Origin: Pseudomonadota bacterium
GTDB lineage: Bacteria > Pseudomonadota > Gammaproteobacteria > Burkholderiales > Thiobacillaceae
Direction of reading: 5' to 3'
Assembly (NCBI GenBank): GCA_021791235.1
Contig: JAJYXA010000299.1
Location: 1-8,913 of the forward strand
Length of the DNA stretch: 8,913 nucleotides
How positions within the stretch are numbered: the stretch's first letter is position 1; every line of letters starts with the position of its first letter. Made by a program: the position numbers and the translations under genes. This document shows, piece by piece, positions 6,889-8,913 of the stretch. The notes beneath the pieces were generated by a model. The model made no database searches, was not told the DNA's origin, and saw only the letters and a program-made list of their open reading frames with translations.

Positions 6889-8239
6889 CATGCTCGGCAT
6901 CGGGCAGCAGCGGCCCGTCGGACAAAGGTTCAGGAAGCGGACAGCGCTCGGCATCGCTTGCATGGCGCGCCAGGAACGCACGCACCTGGCCTTCGTTTTC
7001 TTCATCGAATATGGAGCAGGTGGCGTAAAGCAATGTACCACCCGGGGCCAGCAGCCGCCAGAGTGCCTCCAGCATAACGGCCTGCTGCGCGGCAAATTGA
7101 GCGATGTCGTCGGGACGGCGCAGCCATTTGATGTCGGGGTTGCGGCGCACCACGCCGGAGGCGCTGCACGGCACGTCGGCCAGGATGCGGTCGAACGGCC
7201 GGCCGTCCCACCAGGCGTCGGGCCGGGCGGCGTCGCCCTCGACCAGCGTGGCAGAGAGCTGGAGCCGGTCGAGATTTTCCCGCACCCGCGCCAGCCGCGC
7301 CGCATCGGCGTCGAGCGCGGTGAGATCCACATCGCACCCGCCAGGAGTACGCCGCCAGACGTTTATGCCCTTCGGGGTGCTCGCCCCTTGGGCGGTGCGT
7401 GGTTGTTGCCGATTGATCGGCTTTACAACCACGGCCTGCCCCTTGCGGGCGGTCTTGGCGCAGGCGCGCTCGAGAATATGGCCGGTCTTGCCGCCGGGCG
7501 CGGCGCAGGCATCCAGGACTCGCTCGCCCGGCTGCGCATCGAGCAGGCGCGCCGCCCACTGCGCGCCGGCATCCTGCACCGACACGTCGCCCCGGTCGAA
7601 GCCGGGCAGCGTGTGCACCGGCACCGCCTTGTCGAGGGTGACGGCGTCCGGGCCGGTCTGGTGCGCGGGCAGCCCGGCCTCGTTCAGGCGCCGCAGATAA
7701 CCCGCGACGTCGCCGTGGCGGCGATTGACGCGCAGGGTGAACGGCGGGTGCAGCAGGCTGGCTTCGAGGATGCCTTGCCAATGGTGCGGGTGTTCGGCTT
7801 GCAGTTTGGCGATCCACCAGTCGGGGTGCGACCAGCGTGCGGACGGCAGTTCGGCCGCGATTTTTTCCAGTTCGGCGCGGCGGCGCTGGAAGTTGCGCAG
7901 CACCGCGTTGGTGAGCCCGCGCCGCCAGCCCGGTCCCGCCGCGGTGACGGCGTTGTGCACCACGGCGTGCGCCGGCGCGCGGGTGTAGGCCAGCTGATAC
8001 AAGGCCACGCGCAGCAGCCGGCCGAGTTCGGGATCGGTCAGCGGGCGTTCCAGCAGCGCCGCCAGCCAGGCGTCCAGGCGCCCCAGCTGGCGCAGGCTGC
8101 CGTACACGATGTCCTGCAGGGCGCCGCGCTCGCCCGGCGTTTGCAACTGCTGCAGGATGCGGGGCAGCACCTGATGCAGCGCCGCGCCGGCGAGCACCTC
8201 TTCCAGCGCGCCGGCGGCCAGTTTTTGCAGCTTACGCAT
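6854..8239 (-). CDS. rsmB: RsmB, 16S rRNA m5C967 methyltransferase, carrying a 42-codon in-frame insertion
   Basis: SAM-dependent methyltransferase that makes m5C967 in 16S rRNA. The N-terminal NusB-like helical domain (about 1-140) binds RNA; the catalytic NOL1/NOP2/Sun domain follows. Motif I is DACAAPGGKT (243-252), the acidic SAM-ribose residue is D310 in LTALD, motif IV is DVPCSASG with C358, and the nucleophile motif is ATCS with C408. The protein has 461 aa against about 429 in E. coli. The excess is residues 261-302, between HILERAC and DVDLTALD: basic, low in hydrophobics, with less GC-biased codons (GTT, GTA, AAT, CAA, ATA, CGT, ACT, CCT). Removing it leaves 8 residues between HILE and ALD, as in E. 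coli. No stop or frameshift is introduced and all catalytic residues remain, so the gene is probably functional with a surface loop added. The ATG overlaps the end of fmt by 8 nt. Confidence 0.95.
   Translation of the reverse strand: MRKLQKLAAGALEEVLAGAALHQVLPRILQQLQTPGERGALQDIVYGSLRQLGRLDAWLAALLERPLTDPELGRLLRVALYQLAYTRAPAHAVVHNAVTAAGPGWRRGLTNAVLRNFQRRRAELEKIAAELPSARWSHPDWWIAKLQAEHPHHWQGILEASLLHPPFTLRVNRRHGDVAGYLRRLNEAGLPAHQTGPDAVTLDKAVPVHTLPGFDRGDVSVQDAGAQWAARLLDAQPGERVLDACAAPGGKTGHILERACAKTARKGQAVVVKPINRQQPRTAQGASTPKGINVWRRTPGGCDVDLTALDADAARLARVRENLDRLQLSATLVEGDAARPDAWWDGRPFDRILADVPCSASGVVRRNPDIKWLRRPDDIAQFAAQQAVMLEALWRLLAPGGTLLYATCSIFDEENEGQVRAFLARHASDAERCPLPEPLSDGPLLPDAEHDGFFYALLRKT
7333..7462 (-). 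mobile_element. Small palindromic element inserted in-frame in rsmB, with 4-nt target duplication
   Basis: A 122-nt segment (7337-7458) is bounded by TGCG on the coding strand at 7459-7462 and again at 7333-7336. Unit plus one TGCG is 126 nt, exactly 42 codons, which keeps rsmB in frame. The core is a strong hairpin (7398-7433). A second inverted repeat, gcaccc (7334-7339) with gggtgc (7375-7380), lies near one end, and a near-direct repeat gccccttgggcggt / gccccttgcgggcggt (7383-7396, 7438-7453) flanks the core. The ends share a weak inverted motif CGCCA(A/G)GA. There is no transposase, so it would be non-autonomous. Four of its six frames are open. The closest conceptual match I know is Rickettsia palindromic elements, which also sit in-frame inside genes; I do not recognise this family. 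Confidence 0.75.
7398..7433. repeat. Core palindrome of the rsmB insertion
   Basis: Inverted repeat with a 9-bp outer stem (cgtggttgt at 7398-7406 with acaaccacg at 7425-7433), an asymmetric internal loop (t against ttt), and a 6-bp inner stem (gccgat at 7408-7413 with atcggc at 7416-7421) around a 2-nt centre. It can form in DNA or in the rsmB mRNA. Confidence 0.9.
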
Positions 8240-8913
8240 GAGGGGGCACGCTCCGGTTGGCCTTCCGGTTCATGTAGCGGCCGAGACGCGTGCCCGCTGC
8301 CAGCGGCCGTCCGGCGAGAAACGCCGCAGCGAGCATCCGTTTGCCGCCCGCCGGCTGGACCTCCTGCAAGGCGAGCGCACCTTTGCCGCAGGCGACGACC
8401 AGTTGCTCCGCGTCGGCGCGCAGCACCATGCCCGGCACATACGATCTTTCACGCGCTTCAGCCCGTAGAAAGTCGGCGTCCTTTAGGGCGCCGGTCCCGC
8501 CCACCGCCTGCGCGGACCAGATTTTCAGCGGTGCGCCGTCCAGCAGCGTCCACGCGCCGGGCGTCGGATTGTAGGCGCGCACCGCGCGCGCCAGCGCCTC
8601 GGCGGGCTGGCGCCAGTCCAGTTGCGCCTCCTCCTTGCTGAGTTTGGCGGCATAGGTGGCCTGGCTGTCGTCCTGCGCCACCGGCACCAGCGTGGCGATA
8701 TTCGCCAGCGCCGCCACGATGGCGGCCGCGCCCGCTGCCGCCAGGGCGTCGTGCAGGCTGGCCGCGGTGTCGCTGTCGCCGATCGGCACGACGGTTTTTG
8801 CAAGCATCGCCCCGGTGTCGAGCCCGGCATCCATCCGCATGATGGTGATGCCGGTTTCCGTGTCGCCCGCCAGGATCGCCCGCTGGATCGGCGCCGCCCC
8901 GCGCCAGCGCGGC
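8232..8913 (-). CDS. fmt: Fmt, methionyl-tRNA formyltransferase (5' part beyond window)
   Basis: Transfers a formyl group from 10-formyl-THF to initiator Met-tRNA. The window shows 226 C-terminal residues; about the first 120 are outside, including the N-x-H-P active-site segment. The visible part opens with PRWRGAAPIQRAILAGD and continues with the conserved GITIMRMDAGLDTGAML, whose Asp in GLDTG matches the catalytic aspartate (D144 in E. coli). The C-terminal OB-fold domain includes AKLSKEEAQLDW, RAYNPTPGAW, and LALQEVQPAGGKRM. Two oddities: the stretch between KIW and PGMVL is about 15 residues longer than in E. coli and holds a palindrome; and about 15 residues (RYMNRKANRSVPPHA) follow the usual end of the family, running into the rsmB start. 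The stop TAA is at 8232-8234. Confidence 0.96.
   Translation of the reverse strand, partial: PRWRGAAPIQRAILAGDTETGITIMRMDAGLDTGAMLAKTVVPIGDSDTAASLHDALAAAGAAAIVAALANIATLVPVAQDDSQATYAAKLSKEEAQLDWRQPAEALARAVRAYNPTPGAWTLLDGAPLKIWSAQAVGGTGALKDADFLRAEARERSYVPGMVLRADAEQLVVACGKGALALQEVQPAGGKRMLAAAFLAGRPLAAGTRLGRYMNRKANRSVPPHA
8446..8472. repeat. 27-nt imperfect palindrome inside fmt
   Basis: On the coding strand CTTTC pairs with GAAAG, then after a one-base bulge ACG with CGT, then after a G-G mismatch GCT with AGC around a GA centre: 11 pairs in 27 nt. It lies in the apparently expanded loop of Fmt and the local codons (CTA, TTT, CTA, GCT, CGT, AGA, TAT) differ from the GC-rich flanks. I cannot define ends or a target duplication. 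Confidence 0.6.

Noticed and set aside
7333..7462. Reading the rsmB insertion as an integron attC site or a 5S rRNA fragment
   Set aside because: The palindrome lacks the attC core sequences (GTTRRRY and its complement), and the similarity to 5S rRNA is limited to a CTGGCGGC 8-mer, which is easily chance in GC-rich DNA.
7333..7462. Frameshift or assembly error explaining the unusual rsmB segment
   Set aside because: The frame is the same on both sides, the segment is exactly a multiple of three with a flanking duplication, and it has internal symmetry; random error would not produce this.
6764..8641. Long plus-strand open frame (625 codons) opposite the DUF4390 gene, rsmB and fmt
   Set aside because: Antisense to conserved genes, no recognisable domain, composition typical of a shadow frame.
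1..8913. CRISPR array, tRNA or rRNA gene, or transposase gene
   Set aside because: No regularly spaced repeats, no tRNA cloverleaf or rRNA stretch, and no transposase-like protein are visible; nearly all sequence is taken up by seven conserved genes.

Overview
The window is a run of seven genes, all on the minus strand and in the same order as the numbered genes would be transcribed from the right edge to the left edge: fmt (5' end cut off by the window), rsmB, a DUF4390 gene, an ntrY-type sensor kinase, an ntrX-type response regulator, trkA and trkH (last codons cut off by the left edge). High GC content, strong G/C third-position bias and the gene order fmt-rsmB-DUF4390-ntrY-ntrX-trkA-trkH point to a betaproteobacterium. 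A Nitrosomonadales or Thiobacillus-like lineage is my best guess, from memory of gene order and not from a search.

Right part (6265-8913): fmt formylates initiator Met-tRNA, rsmB methylates 16S rRNA at C967, and the DUF4390 gene encodes a small exported protein. fmt and rsmB overlap by 8 nt. Middle (2862-6265): a membrane histidine kinase of the NtrY type and its response regulator. The DUF4390 stop overlaps the ntrY start by 1 nt (TGATG) and the ntrY stop overlaps the ntrX start by 4 nt (GTGA). Left part (1-2762): the TrkA/TrkH potassium uptake pair, again joined by a 1-nt TGATG overlap. The only non-coding stretch is the 99-nt gap between ntrX and trkA, which holds a short G-rich heptamer repeat. 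Nothing looks like a strong terminator, so the whole block could be one transcript. A two-component system sitting directly in front of Trk transport suggests a link between envelope or redox sensing and K+ uptake, but that is inference.

The most unusual thing is inside rsmB. A 122-nt palindromic segment (7337-7458), flanked by a 4-nt direct repeat TGCG, sits in-frame between SAM-binding motif I and the next beta strand and adds 42 codons. Removing it together with one TGCG copy restores exactly the spacing seen in E. coli RsmB. It behaves like a small mobile palindromic element that was translated into a protein, similar in concept to Rickettsia palindromic elements. A second, smaller palindrome of 27 nt lies in an apparently expanded loop of the neighbouring fmt gene. 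The response regulator is also odd: its AAA+ domain has lost the Walker A lysine, the GAFTGA loop and a normal Walker B, so it should be a DNA-binding regulator without sigma-54 activation.
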